NCBI RefSeq assembly: GCF_042432815.1 | Contig: NZ_JBHLWM010000005.1 | Span: forward strand, 1 to 64,000 | DNA: 64,000 nt | Reading direction: 5' to 3' | Source: Rhodopseudomonas telluris | GTDB lineage: Bacteria > Pseudomonadota > Alphaproteobacteria > Rhizobiales > Xanthobacteraceae | Shown: positions 1 through 8,528 of the stretch, one piece after another | How positions within the stretch are numbered: position 1 is the first letter of the stretch | How the letters are laid out: each line of letters starts with the position of its first letter | Made by a program: the position numbers and the translations under genes | The notes under the pieces: generated by a model | What the model saw: only the letters and a program-made list of their open reading frames with translations | The model's database searches: none | Told to the model about the DNA's origin: nothing

Positions 1-3
1 ATG

Positions 4-43
4 TGTCGACTATGTCTCCGAACACCTGTCGGTCATGTCTCCG
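4..43. repeat. Pair of imperfect 17-bp direct repeats, possible mobile-element end
   Basis: Two copies of TGTCGNNNATGTCTCCG start at 4 and 27, a 23-bp period, with ATGTCTCCG identical in both (12-20 and 35-43). Tandem short repeats of this kind are typical of transposase-binding sites at the ends of IS21- or IS481-like elements, but no transposase lies within the window. The assignment is inference; only the repeat itself is seen. Confidence 0.4.
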
Positions 44-50
44 GGCTGAA

Positions 51-70
51 CAACAAGCCCGGCCATGACG
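51..70. repeat. Half copy of the palindromic repeat seen at 53915 and 56721
   Basis: The string AAGCCCGGCCATGACG matches the right end of the complete palindromic copies at 53915-53947 and 56721-56810. Here the left arm is missing, so the preceding sequence (the possible mobile-element end at 4-43) may have replaced it. Confidence 0.5.
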
Positions 71-114
71 AAGCTAGGTGCTCTTTCGTCTTGATGCGAC
101 ACGTGCCCTCACCC

Positions 115-194
115 CGTCATTGCGAGGAGCGTAGCGACGAAGCAATCCAAACTACTGCACGGCGCTGGATTGCTTCGCTTCGCTCGCAATGACG
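115..194. repeat. 80-bp palindromic intergenic repeat, copy 1
   Basis: The arms start CGTCATTGCGAGGAGCG and end CGCTCGCAATGACG, with GAAGCAATCCA / TGGATTGCTTC forming the inner stem, so the whole element can fold into one long hairpin. A nearly identical copy lies at 59832-59910. Both sit just past the 3' end of a gene (Nudix gene here, DUF2059 gene there). It is a dispersed repeat with no coding potential. Confidence 0.85.
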
Positions 195-207
195 CCGAGA
201 GGTAGAG

Positions 208-924
208 CTAATCATCCCCGCGGAGCAGCGCCGTCAGATAAGCGGTGACGAAGCGTGGCATCGTCGGGAGGAAGTCGGCTTTCGAGCGGACCAGATGAAT
301 GCCGCTCAGTTCCGGCTTGGTCTCGCGCGCCAGGAAAGCCTCGATCCGCGACTTCAGCGCGTCGCCGGGCTGATCGACGTCGAGAATCCGCAGCATCGCC
401 ACCAGCGAGCCGGCCTCGACACAGTGCCAGTGATCGGCTGCCTGATAATCGAGCCTGGTCAAGCCGGTCTCTTCCTTGACCTCGCGGGCGACGCTGGAGG
501 CAATTTCCAGCCGGCGGTTTCGCACGTCGGACGGGTCTGGCGTGCCGCCGGCAAAGTACACCTTGCCGGCATTGGCGGTGTGCCCGCCCATCTCGCCGAG
601 CACGATCGCGCCGTCGCGGGCGCGGATCACACCCATGCCGAAGCCGTTGAACACCGAGGCGTCGGGGAAGCCCCAATCGCGCCACGCCATGAAGCTGGCG
701 AAATCGGTCTCGAAATACTCGGCACTGAAATACACGCCGTCGAACCGCGGCTGCCGCCCCAGCAGCACCCGCCCGTTCCACAGCTCGGGCTTGTCGCGCT
801 GCCGTTCGGCGAAATGCGCGTCGATCTCCGTCCGGCGCTTCTCCGCGAACGGCCAGGCGTGATCGCCCACCCAAAGATCGAGGTGGGTGACGCGATGGAT
901 GGTGACAGGGACGTCGGTGTTCAC
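208..924 (-). CDS. Nudix hydrolase domain protein
   Basis: This 238-residue protein has the core Nudix signature REVKEETGL at about residues 147-155, preceded by a glycine-rich strand (FAGGTPDPSD). Nudix enzymes cleave nucleoside diphosphates linked to another group; the substrate cannot be read from the sequence. The spacing between the upstream acidic residue and the REVKEE helix is one shorter than the classical motif, so activity should not be assumed. The start is GTG at 924, only 8 bases after the stop of the upstream binding-protein gene, with AGGTG a short way upstream. The tight spacing makes it the last gene of the NitT/TauT-type transporter operon, suggesting it acts on the imported compound or a product of it. 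The N-terminal 90 residues are unrecognised. Confidence 0.8.
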   Translation of the reverse strand: MNTDVPVTIHRVTHLDLWVGDHAWPFAEKRRTEIDAHFAERQRDKPELWNGRVLLGRQPRFDGVYFSAEYFETDFASFMAWRDWGFPDASVFNGFGMGVIRARDGAIVLGEMGGHTANAGKVYFAGGTPDPSDVRNRRLEIASSVAREVKEETGLTRLDYQAADHWHCVEAGSLVAMLRILDVDQPGDALKSRIEAFLARETKPELSGIHLVRSKADFLPTMPRFVTAYLTALLRGDD

Positions 925-932
925 GCAGGCAC

Positions 933-1955
933 CTATTTGGCGGTGCCCGACGTCTTCGCCTGTTCGACGAAGGCATTCGTGTAGGTCTTCGTGACGTCGA
1001 TATTGGCCTTCGCCACGTCCGGCGAACTGGCGCTGAACACGGCCAGCACCGCCTCGGCGCCCTTCGGGTCCATCAGTCCGGTGGTCGAATACATTGGGAT
1101 CGTGTTCTTCAGCGCGGCGATATACTGCGCCTTGTCCTTGCCGACGATGGTCGGCGGCATCTTGTCGGCGATCTCCTCGGCGGAATGGGTGTGGATCCAG
1201 GCCAGCGTCCCGAGGATCGCATGGGTCAGGCTCTGCGCCTCCTTGGGATGCGCCTTGATCCAGGCCGTCGTCGCGTACAGCGCGCCGCCCGGATAGTCGC
1301 CGCCGAAGACTTCGCGGGTGTCGTGCTCGGTGCGCGTATCGCTGAGGATGCGCAGGTCGGCATGCGCCGCCTGCAGGATCGTCACCGCCGGATCGAGCAT
1401 CACCGCGGCGTCGATCTGGCCCTGCTGCATCGCCGCCACCGCGGTGGCGCCGAGGCCGACGCCGATCACCGAGACGTTGTTCGGATCGACGCCGTTCTTC
1501 TTCAACAGATACTTCAGAAAGAAGTCCGTCGAAGAGCCCGGCGCGCTGACACCGACCTTCTTGCCGGCGAGGTCCTTGACCGACTTGATCTCCGCAGTGT
1601 GCCCGGGCGACACCACCAGCACCAGCCCCGGATAACGGTCATAGACCACGAAGCTCTGCATCTCCTGCTTCTTGGCGGCGAGGTTGACGGTGTGGTCGAA
1701 ATAGCCGGAGACGACGTCGGCGCTGCCGCCGAGCACGGCCTTCAGCGCGTCCGAACCTCCCTTGAGGTCGACCAGTTCGACGTTCAGCCCGGCCTTGTCG
1801 TATTCGCCAAGCTGCTTGGCCAGCACGGTCGGCAGATAGCACAGGCAGGCGCCGCCGCCGATCGCGATCGTCACCTTGCTCTGCGCCGACGCGGCGCCGG
1901 CGGTGAGCAGGACGGCGGCCAATGCCGCGACGATGGACTTGAAACCGGCCTTCAT
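933..1955 (-). CDS. NitT/TauT-type ABC transporter substrate-binding protein
   Basis: The 340-residue protein starts with a clear signal peptide (MKAGFKSIVAALAAVLLTAG, cut after ASA near residue 24), placing it in the periplasm. The body fits the NMT1/SsuA-like binding fold: a mobile first lobe with GGSDALKAVLGGSADVV and a second with QGQIDAAVMLDPAV. Members bind nitrate, sulfonates, or thiamine pyrimidine precursors. An unusual CLCYLP segment lies at the usual ligand-pocket entrance. I chose ATG at 1955 because the signal peptide starts there and GGGGAGA precedes it; an in-frame start 36 bases upstream is possible. It lies between the permease gene (58 bases upstream) and the Nudix gene (8 bases downstream). 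The substrate is unknown. Confidence 0.88.
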   Translation of the reverse strand: MKAGFKSIVAALAAVLLTAGAASAQSKVTIAIGGGACLCYLPTVLAKQLGEYDKAGLNVELVDLKGGSDALKAVLGGSADVVSGYFDHTVNLAAKKQEMQSFVVYDRYPGLVLVVSPGHTAEIKSVKDLAGKKVGVSAPGSSTDFFLKYLLKKNGVDPNNVSVIGVGLGATAVAAMQQGQIDAAVMLDPAVTILQAAHADLRILSDTRTEHDTREVFGGDYPGGALYATTAWIKAHPKEAQSLTHAILGTLAWIHTHSAEEIADKMPPTIVGKDKAQYIAALKNTIPMYSTTGLMDPKGAEAVLAVFSASSPDVAKANIDVTKTYTNAFVEQAKTSGTAK

Positions 1956-2013
1956 GGCGTCTGATCTCCCCGGACGAAGCGAAAAGGACAATAAGCCAAA
2001 GCTGCGCGGCGCT

Positions 2014-2805
2014 CTAGTCCGCCGGCTGCCCGCTCGGTTGCGGCCGCCACACCAGGAGGCGGCGCTCCACTAGGCTAACCGCAATGTCGATGACGATCAC
2101 AAACACCGACAGCACGAACATCCCGGCGAACACGCCGGCGACATCGAAAGCGCCTTCGGCCTGCTGGATCAGATAGCCGAGCCCGGCCGCGGCGCCGAGA
2201 TATTCGCCGACAACTGCACCGACCACTGCAAAACCGATCGCGGTGTGCAGCGACGAGAACATCCAGGACAGCGCCGACGGCCAGAACACGTGGCGCATCA
2301 TCTGCCGCTCGCTCATCCCCAGCATCCGCGCATTGTCGACCAGCGTCGCGCTGGTTTCCTTGACGCCCTGATAGACGTTGAAGAACACCACGAAGAACAC
2401 CAGCGTGACGCCGAGCGCGACCTTCGACCAGATCCCGAGCCCGAGCCAAAGCGTGAAAATCGGCGCCAGCACCACGCGCGGCAGCGCATTGACCATCTTC
2501 ACATAGGGATCGAACACGGCCGCGACCCGCGGCTGCCGCGCGAACCAGAACCCGACCAGCACGCCGGCCACCGAGCCGATGCCAAAGGCGAGCAGCGACT
2601 CCCACAGCGTGATCCAAAGGTGCTTCCAGATCACCCCTGACGCGAACCAGGCGAACACCTGCTTGGCAACGTCCACCGGCGTCGAAAAGAAGAACGGCGG
2701 CAACAGCAGCTTGCCGGCGATCGGCATGGTGCTGAAGATCTGCCAGATCGCGAGCGCGACGATCGCGACAAGCAGCTGCAAAGCCAGAAGCTTCACGCGC
2801 GACAT
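2014..2805 (-). CDS. NitT/TauT-type ABC transporter permease
   Basis: The 263-residue inner-membrane protein has about six transmembrane segments and the BPD_transp_1 EAA-type loop (NARMLGMSERQMMRHVFWPSAL) that docks with the ATPase; that loop is listed here only as a motif class, with LGMSERQMM at its core. Its length fits SsuC/TauC permeases. The ATG at 2805 is preceded by AAGAGGGG. An upstream in-frame extension of 40 residues runs through a palindromic repeat at 2823-2843 and is unlikely to be translated. It is the second gene of a four-gene reverse-strand operon: ATPase, permease, binding protein, Nudix. Confidence 0.9.
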   Translation of the reverse strand: MSRVKLLALQLLVAIVALAIWQIFSTMPIAGKLLLPPFFFSTPVDVAKQVFAWFASGVIWKHLWITLWESLLAFGIGSVAGVLVGFWFARQPRVAAVFDPYVKMVNALPRVVLAPIFTLWLGLGIWSKVALGVTLVFFVVFFNVYQGVKETSATLVDNARMLGMSERQMMRHVFWPSALSWMFSSLHTAIGFAVVGAVVGEYLGAAAGLGYLIQQAEGAFDVAGVFAGMFVLSVFVIVIDIAVSLVERRLLVWRPQPSGQPAD

Positions 2806-2822
2806 GGCGAGCCCCTCTTCTC

Positions 2823-2843
2823 CCCTCCCCCTTGCGGGGAGGG
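2823..2843. repeat. Short GC-rich palindrome between ATPase and permease genes
   Basis: CCCTCCCC and GGGGAGGG form an 8-bp perfect stem around a CTTGC loop. Elements of the form CTCCC..TTGC..GGGAG are dispersed in Rhizobiales genomes. It lies inside the transporter operon, so it would be transcribed and could shape the stability of the mRNA. Confidence 0.55.
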
Positions 2844-2908
2844 AGCGCGCTGTGCAAGGGGTAAGGCCTCGTTCTGCATCAAGCGCGCAATCGCATTCGA
2901 TCGATCCA

Positions 2909-3736
2909 TCACGCCACCGCCCCATATGCCTTCATCACCTGCTCGCGCAGCGTCGTCCAGATCTCGCGATGCAGGGCGTGGAATTCATGCGTCAGGCGAA
3001 TTTCAAAAATGTCGCGCGGGCGCGGCAGGTCGACGCGCCAGTCGCCGATGATGCGCGACGACGGCCCCGCCGACATGATCACGACGCGATCGGCCAGCGC
3101 GATCGCTTCCTCCAGATCGTGCGTCACGAACAGCACCGCCTTGCGATGCTTGCTCCAGAGCTCGAGCAGCAGGTTGCCCATGATCTGCCGGGTCTGCGCA
3201 TCCAGCGGCCCGAACGGCTCGTCCATCAGCAAAATCTTCGGATCGCGGATCAGCACTTGCGCGAGGCCGATGCGCTTGCGCTGGCCGCCCGACAGCATGT
3301 GCGGATAGCGCTGCGCGAACGCGCCGAGCCCGACCGTCTCCAGCCAGCCCTGCGCCTGGCTCAGCGCATCGGCGCGCGGTGCGCCGGCGATCTCGAGCCC
3401 AATCGCCACGTTGTCGATCGCGGTCTTCCACGGGAACAACGCATCAGCCTGAAACAGATAGCCAGCGTCCGCATTCAGCCCCGGGAGCGGCGCGCCAAAA
3501 ATCCGCGCCTCGCCCACCGCCGGCCGCAACAGCCCGGCCGCGACGTTAAGCAGGGTGGACTTGCCGCAACCGGTCGGCCCGACGATGGCGACGAACTCGC
3601 CATCAGCCACGTCGAGCGACGCCTGCTCCACCGCGGTGTAGACGCGGCCGCCGGCCAGCTTGAATGCGACCGTCGCGTTCCGCAGCGCGACCGCCGCCGA
3701 TCCCGTTCCGTCCTGCACGCGCCCTCCCCGCATCAT
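2909..3736 (-). CDS. NitT/TauT-type ABC transporter ATPase
   Basis: The protein has Walker A GPTGCGKST (about residue 53), signature LSGGQRKR (about 148) and Walker B LLMDEP (about 169), then the D-loop and H-loop (VTHDLEEA). This is the SsuB/TauB/NrtD class that powers uptake. The first gene of the operon, it faces the divergent OpuC-type system across about 85 bases. Several starts are possible: ATG at 3736 (used here), a TTG at 3754, or a GTG at 3718 directly behind GGGGAGGG. The nucleotide-binding core begins well after all of them, so function is not affected. Confidence 0.88.
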   Translation of the reverse strand: MMRGGRVQDGTGSAAVALRNATVAFKLAGGRVYTAVEQASLDVADGEFVAIVGPTGCGKSTLLNVAAGLLRPAVGEARIFGAPLPGLNADAGYLFQADALFPWKTAIDNVAIGLEIAGAPRADALSQAQGWLETVGLGAFAQRYPHMLSGGQRKRIGLAQVLIRDPKILLMDEPFGPLDAQTRQIMGNLLLELWSKHRKAVLFVTHDLEEAIALADRVVIMSAGPSSRIIGDWRVDLPRPRDIFEIRLTHEFHALHREIWTTLREQVMKAYGAVA

Positions 3737-3821
3737 TGCGGCCCGACCATTCAACGTCGCGCGCCCACATGCAAGCCCGCCCGCGCTTTATCGCTGCGGC
3801 CGGCCGTGCTACGCCGCGAGC

Positions 3822-4610
3822 ATGAGCGACGCCGCGCCGATGATCGCCTACACCAGCGTCGACAAGAGCTTCGACGGCGGCCGAATCAAGGCGGTCGATG
3901 GCGTGTCGCTGAACGTGGCGCGCGGCGAACTGCTTGCGATCGTCGGCGGCTCCGGCTCGGGCAAGACTACGCTGCTGCGCCTCGCCAACCGCTTGATCGA
4001 GCCGGATGCAGGCAGGATCAGCATCGAGGGCGATGACATCAGCACCACCAATCCGATCGCGCTGCGCCGTCGCATCGGCATGGTGTTCCAGAGCGGCGCG
4101 CTGTTCCCACATCTCAGCGTCGCCGCCAATATCGGCATCACGCCGACGCTGCTCGGCTGGGATGCCGCGGCGATCACCGCCCGCACTGATGAATTGCTCG
4201 ATCTGGTCCGGCTCGATCGCGCCCGGCATCGCGACCGGTTTCCGCACGAACTCTCCGGCGGCCAGCGCCAACGCGTCGGCGTCGCCCGCGCGCTCGCGGC
4301 AAAGCCGGCCATCGTGCTGATGGACGAGCCGTTCGGCGCGCTCGATCCGCTGACCCGCGATGCGCTCGGCGAAGATTTTCGCGCACTGCACGAACGACTG
4401 CAGCTCACCACCGTGCTGATCACCCATGACATCACCGAAGCGCTGCTGCTGGCCGACCGCGTCGCGGTGATGCGCGCCGGCCGGCTGCTGGCCCAAGGCA
4501 CGCCCGCCGAGGTTTCGCGCAGCACCGAGCCCTATGTCGCCGAGCTGCTGCAGACGCCGCGCCGTCAGGCGCAACGGCTCGGCGCGCTGCTCAAGGATGG
4601 CACGGCATGA
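3822..4610 (+). CDS. OpuCA-like glycine betaine/choline-family ABC transporter ATPase
   Basis: The 262-residue ATPase carries Walker A GGSGSGKT (42-49), LSGGQRQRVGVARAL and Walker B IVLMDEP with GALDPLTR after it, as in the ProV/OpuCA (quaternary amine) branch. It ends soon after the ATPase core: the C-terminal CBS pair that senses ionic strength in OpuA/ProV is missing, so regulation by osmolarity through that module is not expected. The stop codon overlaps the next start (ATGA at 4607), indicating translational coupling with the fused permease/binding protein. Confidence 0.9.
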   Translation: MSDAAPMIAYTSVDKSFDGGRIKAVDGVSLNVARGELLAIVGGSGSGKTTLLRLANRLIEPDAGRISIEGDDISTTNPIALRRRIGMVFQSGALFPHLSVAANIGITPTLLGWDAAAITARTDELLDLVRLDRARHRDRFPHELSGGQRQRVGVARALAAKPAIVLMDEPFGALDPLTRDALGEDFRALHERLQLTTVLITHDITEALLLADRVAVMRAGRLLAQGTPAEVSRSTEPYVAELLQTPRRQAQRLGALLKDGTA

Positions 4611-6160
4611 GCCTGTTCGTCGATCCGCGCTGGCGCGAGGCCTTCGCCAATTTGCTGGACTATCTCGGCGCCCATGTCCGCGTCAGCCTCGCCGCGCTCG
4701 CGCTCGGCCTCGCGATCAGCCTGCCGCTGGCGATCCTCGCGCGACGCAAGCCGGTGCTGCGCGGCACCCTGCTCGGCTTTGCCGGCATCGTGCAAACCAT
4801 CCCCGGCCTCGCGCTGCTGGCGCTGTTCTATCCGCTGCTACTCGCGCTCGCGGCTCTGTCGACGAGGACGTTCGGCCTCAGCTTCTCGGCGTTCGGCTTC
4901 CTGCCCGCGGTGCTGGCGCTGGCGCTGTATTCGATGCTGCCGGTGCTGCGCAACACCATCACAGGACTCGACGGCGTCGATCCCGCGCTGGTCGAGGCCG
5001 CTCAGGGCGTCGGCATGACGCAGCGGCAGGTGCTGACCATGGTCGAGCTGCCGCTGGCGCTGCCGGTGATCATGGCCGGCATCCGCACCGCCACGGTGTG
5101 GGTGATCGGCACCGCGACGCTATCGACGCCAATCGGCCAGACCAGCCTCGGCAACTACATCTTCGCTGGATTACAGACGCAGAACTGGGTGCTGGTGCTG
5201 TTCGGCTGTGCAGCAGCCGCGGTGCTGGCGCTGGCGGTCGATCAATTACTGGCGTTGATCGAACGCGGCCTGCAGCTGCGCAGCCGCCTCCGCGCGGCGA
5301 TCGGCGCACTCGGCCTCGCTGCGCTGATCACCGCGACGCTGCTCCCCGGCCTCGCCGGCGCGCGATCGACCTACGTGATCGGCGCCAAGACTTTCACTGA
5401 GCAATATGTGCTGGCCGCGCTGCTCGCGCAGCGCCTGGACGCCGCCGGCCTCACCGCAACGACGCGCGCCGGCCTCGGCTCCGGCGTGATCTATGATGCG
5501 CTGAAGAGCGGCGATATCGATGCTTACGTCGATTACTCTGGCACGCTATGGGCCAACCAGTTCAAGCACCCCGGCCTCGCCGCGCGGGATCAGGTGCTCG
5601 CCGACCTGAAGTCCGACCTCGGCAAGGACGGGGTGACGATGCTCGGCGAACTCGGTTTCGCCAACGCATACGCGCTGGTGATGCCGCGCGCGAAAGCCGA
5701 AGCCCTCGGCATCCGCTCCATCGCGGACCTCGCCGCCCGCTCATCGCAGATGGCCATCGCCGGCGATTACGAATTCTTCTCGCGGCCCGAATGGGCCAAC
5801 CTGCGCAAGGCCTACCGTCTCGCGTTCAAGACCGAACGGCAGATGCAGCCGGACTTCATGTACGCCGCCGTCGCCTCCGGGGAAGTCGACGTCATCGCCG
5901 GCTACACGTCCGACGGGCTGATCGCGAAGTATAACCTCGTCGTGCTCGATGATCCAAAGCAGGCGATCCCGCCATATGATGCCGTGCTGCTGATTGCGCC
6001 GAAGCGCGCCGGCGACGCCAAGCTCCGAGCTGCGCTGACCCCCCTGCTCGGCCGCATCGACATCGAAGCGATGCGCGATGCCAATCTGCAAGCCGGGTCC
6101 GGCGGCAGTACGCCGGACGCGGTCGCGCGAACGCTTTGGCAGCGCGTGCGGCCGAACTGA
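4607..6160 (+). CDS. Fused permease and substrate-binding protein, OpuCB-OpuCC/EgtU type
   Basis: The 517-residue protein joins two transporter parts. Residues 1-220 are a five- to six-helix permease with an EAA loop (EAAQGVGMTQRQ, about 130-141). A further hydrophobic helix at about 231-250 acts as an anchor leading out of the membrane. Residues 255-517 are an OpuAC-type binding domain (beginning TYVIGAKTFTEQY) held at the periplasmic face. In this family such fusions transport choline, glycine betaine, carnitine or, in the EgtU group, ergothioneine. The substrate pocket residues cannot be assigned by eye. With the preceding ATPase it forms a complete two-gene importer; nothing else is needed. 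Confidence 0.9.
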   Translation: MSLFVDPRWREAFANLLDYLGAHVRVSLAALALGLAISLPLAILARRKPVLRGTLLGFAGIVQTIPGLALLALFYPLLLALAALSTRTFGLSFSAFGFLPAVLALALYSMLPVLRNTITGLDGVDPALVEAAQGVGMTQRQVLTMVELPLALPVIMAGIRTATVWVIGTATLSTPIGQTSLGNYIFAGLQTQNWVLVLFGCAAAAVLALAVDQLLALIERGLQLRSRLRAAIGALGLAALITATLLPGLAGARSTYVIGAKTFTEQYVLAALLAQRLDAAGLTATTRAGLGSGVIYDALKSGDIDAYVDYSGTLWANQFKHPGLAARDQVLADLKSDLGKDGVTMLGELGFANAYALVMPRAKAEALGIRSIADLAARSSQMAIAGDYEFFSRPEWANLRKAYRLAFKTERQMQPDFMYAAVASGEVDVIAGYTSDGLIAKYNLVVLDDPKQAIPPYDAVLLIAPKRAGDAKLRAALTPLLGRIDIEAMRDANLQAGSGGSTPDAVARTLWQRVRPN

Positions 6161-6170
6161 ACTCGCTGCC

Positions 6171-7022
6171 CTATTTCTTCGGCTTCAACCCCAGCCTGCT
6201 CGCCACGATCTTGTCGACCCAGCGCTGCGGCAGCTTGGTCGAGACCCAGAACCGCATCGGCCCGGGTGTGATCACGTCGTGCGCCTTCGGCTTCGGCGAC
6301 GTCAGCGCGTCGTAGACGTGCTGCGCGATCGTCTCCGGCGGCAGACCGCTGGCATCCATCTGAGGCAGCATCGCGCGGATCTTCTGCAGCGCCGGATAGA
6401 ATGGGGACGCTGCGTATTTGGAAAGATCTTCCTGCTCGGCCTTGCCCCAGATCGGCGTCTTCACCGCGCCCGGCATGATCGTCACGACGTCGATGCCGAA
6501 CAGCATCATCTCGCGACGCAGCCCGTCCGACAGGCCATTCAGCGCATGCTTGGACGCGGAGTAAGCGGCCATCAGCGGATTGCCGAATTTGCCGGCGATC
6601 GAACTCATCATCACGATCCGCCCCGGCGCGCCGCGCAGCGCCGGATCGGTGCCTAGCAGCGGCGCAAACGCCTGCGTCGCCACGATCGGGCCGATCACAT
6701 TGACCTCGAACTGCCGACGAAACTCGTCGGCCGACAGATCAATCACCGCGCCCGACACGGCGATGCCGGCATTGTTGACCAACCCAGCCAGCCGCTCGCC
6801 GCCGAGTGCGCCACGGACCTCGTCCGCCGCACCCCGGATCGCCGCCTCGTCGGTGACGTCGAAGATCAGCGGCTTGAAGTTGGCTCCGAACTCATGGATC
6901 AGCCGCTCCGCATCGGCCACCTTGCGGACGCTGCCGAACACGCGAAAGCCCTGATCCAGCAGCAGCTTCGCGATGGCATGACCGATCCCGGTGGACACAC
7001 CGGTGACGACGACTGATGGCAT
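6171..7022 (-). CDS. Short-chain dehydrogenase/reductase (SDR)
   Basis: The 283-residue enzyme has the classical SDR pattern: TGVSTGIG nucleotide-binding motif at the N terminus (about 7-14), NNAGIA in the middle, a catalytic serine in MMSSIAG and YSASK as the catalytic Tyr-Lys pair. It oxidises or reduces a hydroxy/keto group with NAD(P). The substrate is not predictable. The start at 7022 is strongly supported by AAAGGAG eight bases upstream, which excludes an upstream extension of 14 residues. It converges with the fused transporter gene, whose stop is 10 bases away. Confidence 0.88.
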   Translation of the reverse strand: MPSVVVTGVSTGIGHAIAKLLLDQGFRVFGSVRKVADAERLIHEFGANFKPLIFDVTDEAAIRGAADEVRGALGGERLAGLVNNAGIAVSGAVIDLSADEFRRQFEVNVIGPIVATQAFAPLLGTDPALRGAPGRIVMMSSIAGKFGNPLMAAYSASKHALNGLSDGLRREMMLFGIDVVTIMPGAVKTPIWGKAEQEDLSKYAASPFYPALQKIRAMLPQMDASGLPPETIAQHVYDALTSPKPKAHDVITPGPMRFWVSTKLPQRWVDKIVASRLGLKPKK

Positions 7023-7065
7023 TGATCCGCTCCTTTCGACGGCGCGATCGTAGCACAGCCACATG

Positions 7066-7093
7066 AAAACGGGACCGCGTCACCGCGATCCCG
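7066..7093 (-). terminator. Intrinsic terminator for the reverse-strand binding-protein gene
   Basis: On the reverse strand CGGGATCGCG and CGCGGTCCCG form a 10-bp stem (one G-U pair) with a four-base loop, followed by TTTTC. It lies about 108 bases past the stop of the gene at 7201-8430 and just before the SDR start. Confidence 0.75.
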
Positions 7094-7200
7094 CTTGGTA
7101 TTCGAATAAGAATCCGAAAGAGCCGATGGCTCAGCCGGATGATTGCAATCCGGTCTCGCCTATCGCTCGGGGAGAGATGAAGGGTATGCCTGCCGTCAGC

Positions 7201-8430
7201 TTACCGTCCTGCCACCGCGACCTCGCCCTTGATGACATCGCCGAAGCGCTGCCAGCGTTCGCCCTTGAAGGTCATCATCTGGAACTGATCGATCGGCGCA
7301 AAGTCGGTCGGCGAGGTATTGACGGTGACGCCCGGCAGCAGGCCGTCGAGCTGGACATCCTTCATGTTCGCCGCCTGCTTCATCAGGTTCTCGTGGGTCA
7401 GATCGTCGCCGCACATCCGCAGCGCTTCGACCATGGTCTGGGCGATGCTGTAGCCGGACAGCACGGTGCTCTCCATCGGCTTGCCTTCGGGGATGTACTG
7501 CTCGACGAAGGCGTGGAATTTCTTCATGCCCGGATCGTCGTTCCACTGCGGATCGGTCGGATCCTTGGCGAAGGTCGCCGACACCAGGTTTTGCGCGTTC
7601 TCGAGGCCGGCCGGCTTCAGCACGGTGCCGAGCGAGGACGAGGCGTTCGGCACGACGTGCAGCGGCTTCCAGCCGAGTTCGGCCAGCTTCTTGATCGCCT
7701 GCGCGGCGAACTTGCCGGTGGCGAACGACAGCAGTGTGTCGGCGCCGGACGCCTTGAGCTTGACGATCTGCGAGTCGATGGTCGGCTCGGCGACTTCGTA
7801 GCTCGCCTCCGCCACGATCATCGACGCCGCCTTGTCACCCAGCCCTTCCTTCAAGCCGCGGATGTAGTCCTTGCCGAAATCGTCGTTCTGATAGAGCACG
7901 CCGATCTTGGCGTTCGGCTTTTCCTTCAACAGGTACTTGGCATAGGCGGTGGCTTCGGCCTGGTAGCTCGGCAGCCAGCCCATCGTCCACGGAAATGCCT
8001 TCGGATCGTTCCAGCGCGACGCGCCGGTGGCGAGGAACAATTGCGGAATCTTGCGGGCGTTGACGTATTTCTGAATCGCGGCGTTCGATGCAGTGCCGGT
8101 GTTGCCGACCAGCGCCATCACCTCGTCGCTCTCGACCAGCTTGCGGGTCTGCTCGACCGTCTTGGGCGGCGAGTACGCGTCGTCATAGGAGATCAGGTTG
8201 ATCTTGCGGCCGTTGATGCCGCCTTCGTCGTTGATCTTCTTGAAGTACGCCGCATAGGTCTTGCCGAGAATGCCGTAGGCCGAGGCCGGGCCGCTGTAGG
8301 GCACGGTATTGCCGAGCTTGATTTCGGTGTCGCTGGCGCCGACGCCGTATTTCTTTTGCGCCAGCGCGGGGCTCGCGGCGAGCATCGCGATCGCGGCCGC
8401 AACTGCGGCCAAGGAAGTCGTGGTACGCAT
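7201..8430 (-). CDS. LivK-type ABC transporter substrate-binding protein
   Basis: This 409-residue periplasmic protein starts with a signal peptide (cut near PALA|QKK, residue 24) and has the type I periplasmic-binding fold of the HAAT family: GNTVPYSGPASAYG at the N terminus, GNTGTASNAAI and YQNDDFGKDY in the body. The family includes Leu/Ile/Val receptors, but in Rhodopseudomonas many members bind aromatic acids, so the ligand is open. There is no permease or ATPase gene next to it, so it is an orphan receptor that must share a transporter. The FCD regulator 98 bases upstream on the same strand may control it. Confidence 0.88.
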   Translation of the reverse strand: MRTTTSLAAVAAAIAMLAASPALAQKKYGVGASDTEIKLGNTVPYSGPASAYGILGKTYAAYFKKINDEGGINGRKINLISYDDAYSPPKTVEQTRKLVESDEVMALVGNTGTASNAAIQKYVNARKIPQLFLATGASRWNDPKAFPWTMGWLPSYQAEATAYAKYLLKEKPNAKIGVLYQNDDFGKDYIRGLKEGLGDKAASMIVAEASYEVAEPTIDSQIVKLKASGADTLLSFATGKFAAQAIKKLAELGWKPLHVVPNASSSLGTVLKPAGLENAQNLVSATFAKDPTDPQWNDDPGMKKFHAFVEQYIPEGKPMESTVLSGYSIAQTMVEALRMCGDDLTHENLMKQAANMKDVQLDGLLPGVTVNTSPTDFAPIDQFQMMTFKGERWQRFGDVIKGEVAVAGR

Positions 8431-8528
8431 TCTTGATCCTTCTTCTTGCGTTTCCTCGGTGCGGCTGCTGCCGCGCGAAGCTCACCCGTTGACCAGGGCT
8501 GTTGTGGCGCGTCGGATATGCGCGTGTT

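Noticed and set aside
7063..8436. 457-codon plus-strand frame opposite the LivK-type gene
   Set aside because: Shadow of the binding-protein gene; composition rich in Arg, Val and Gly without domain signatures.
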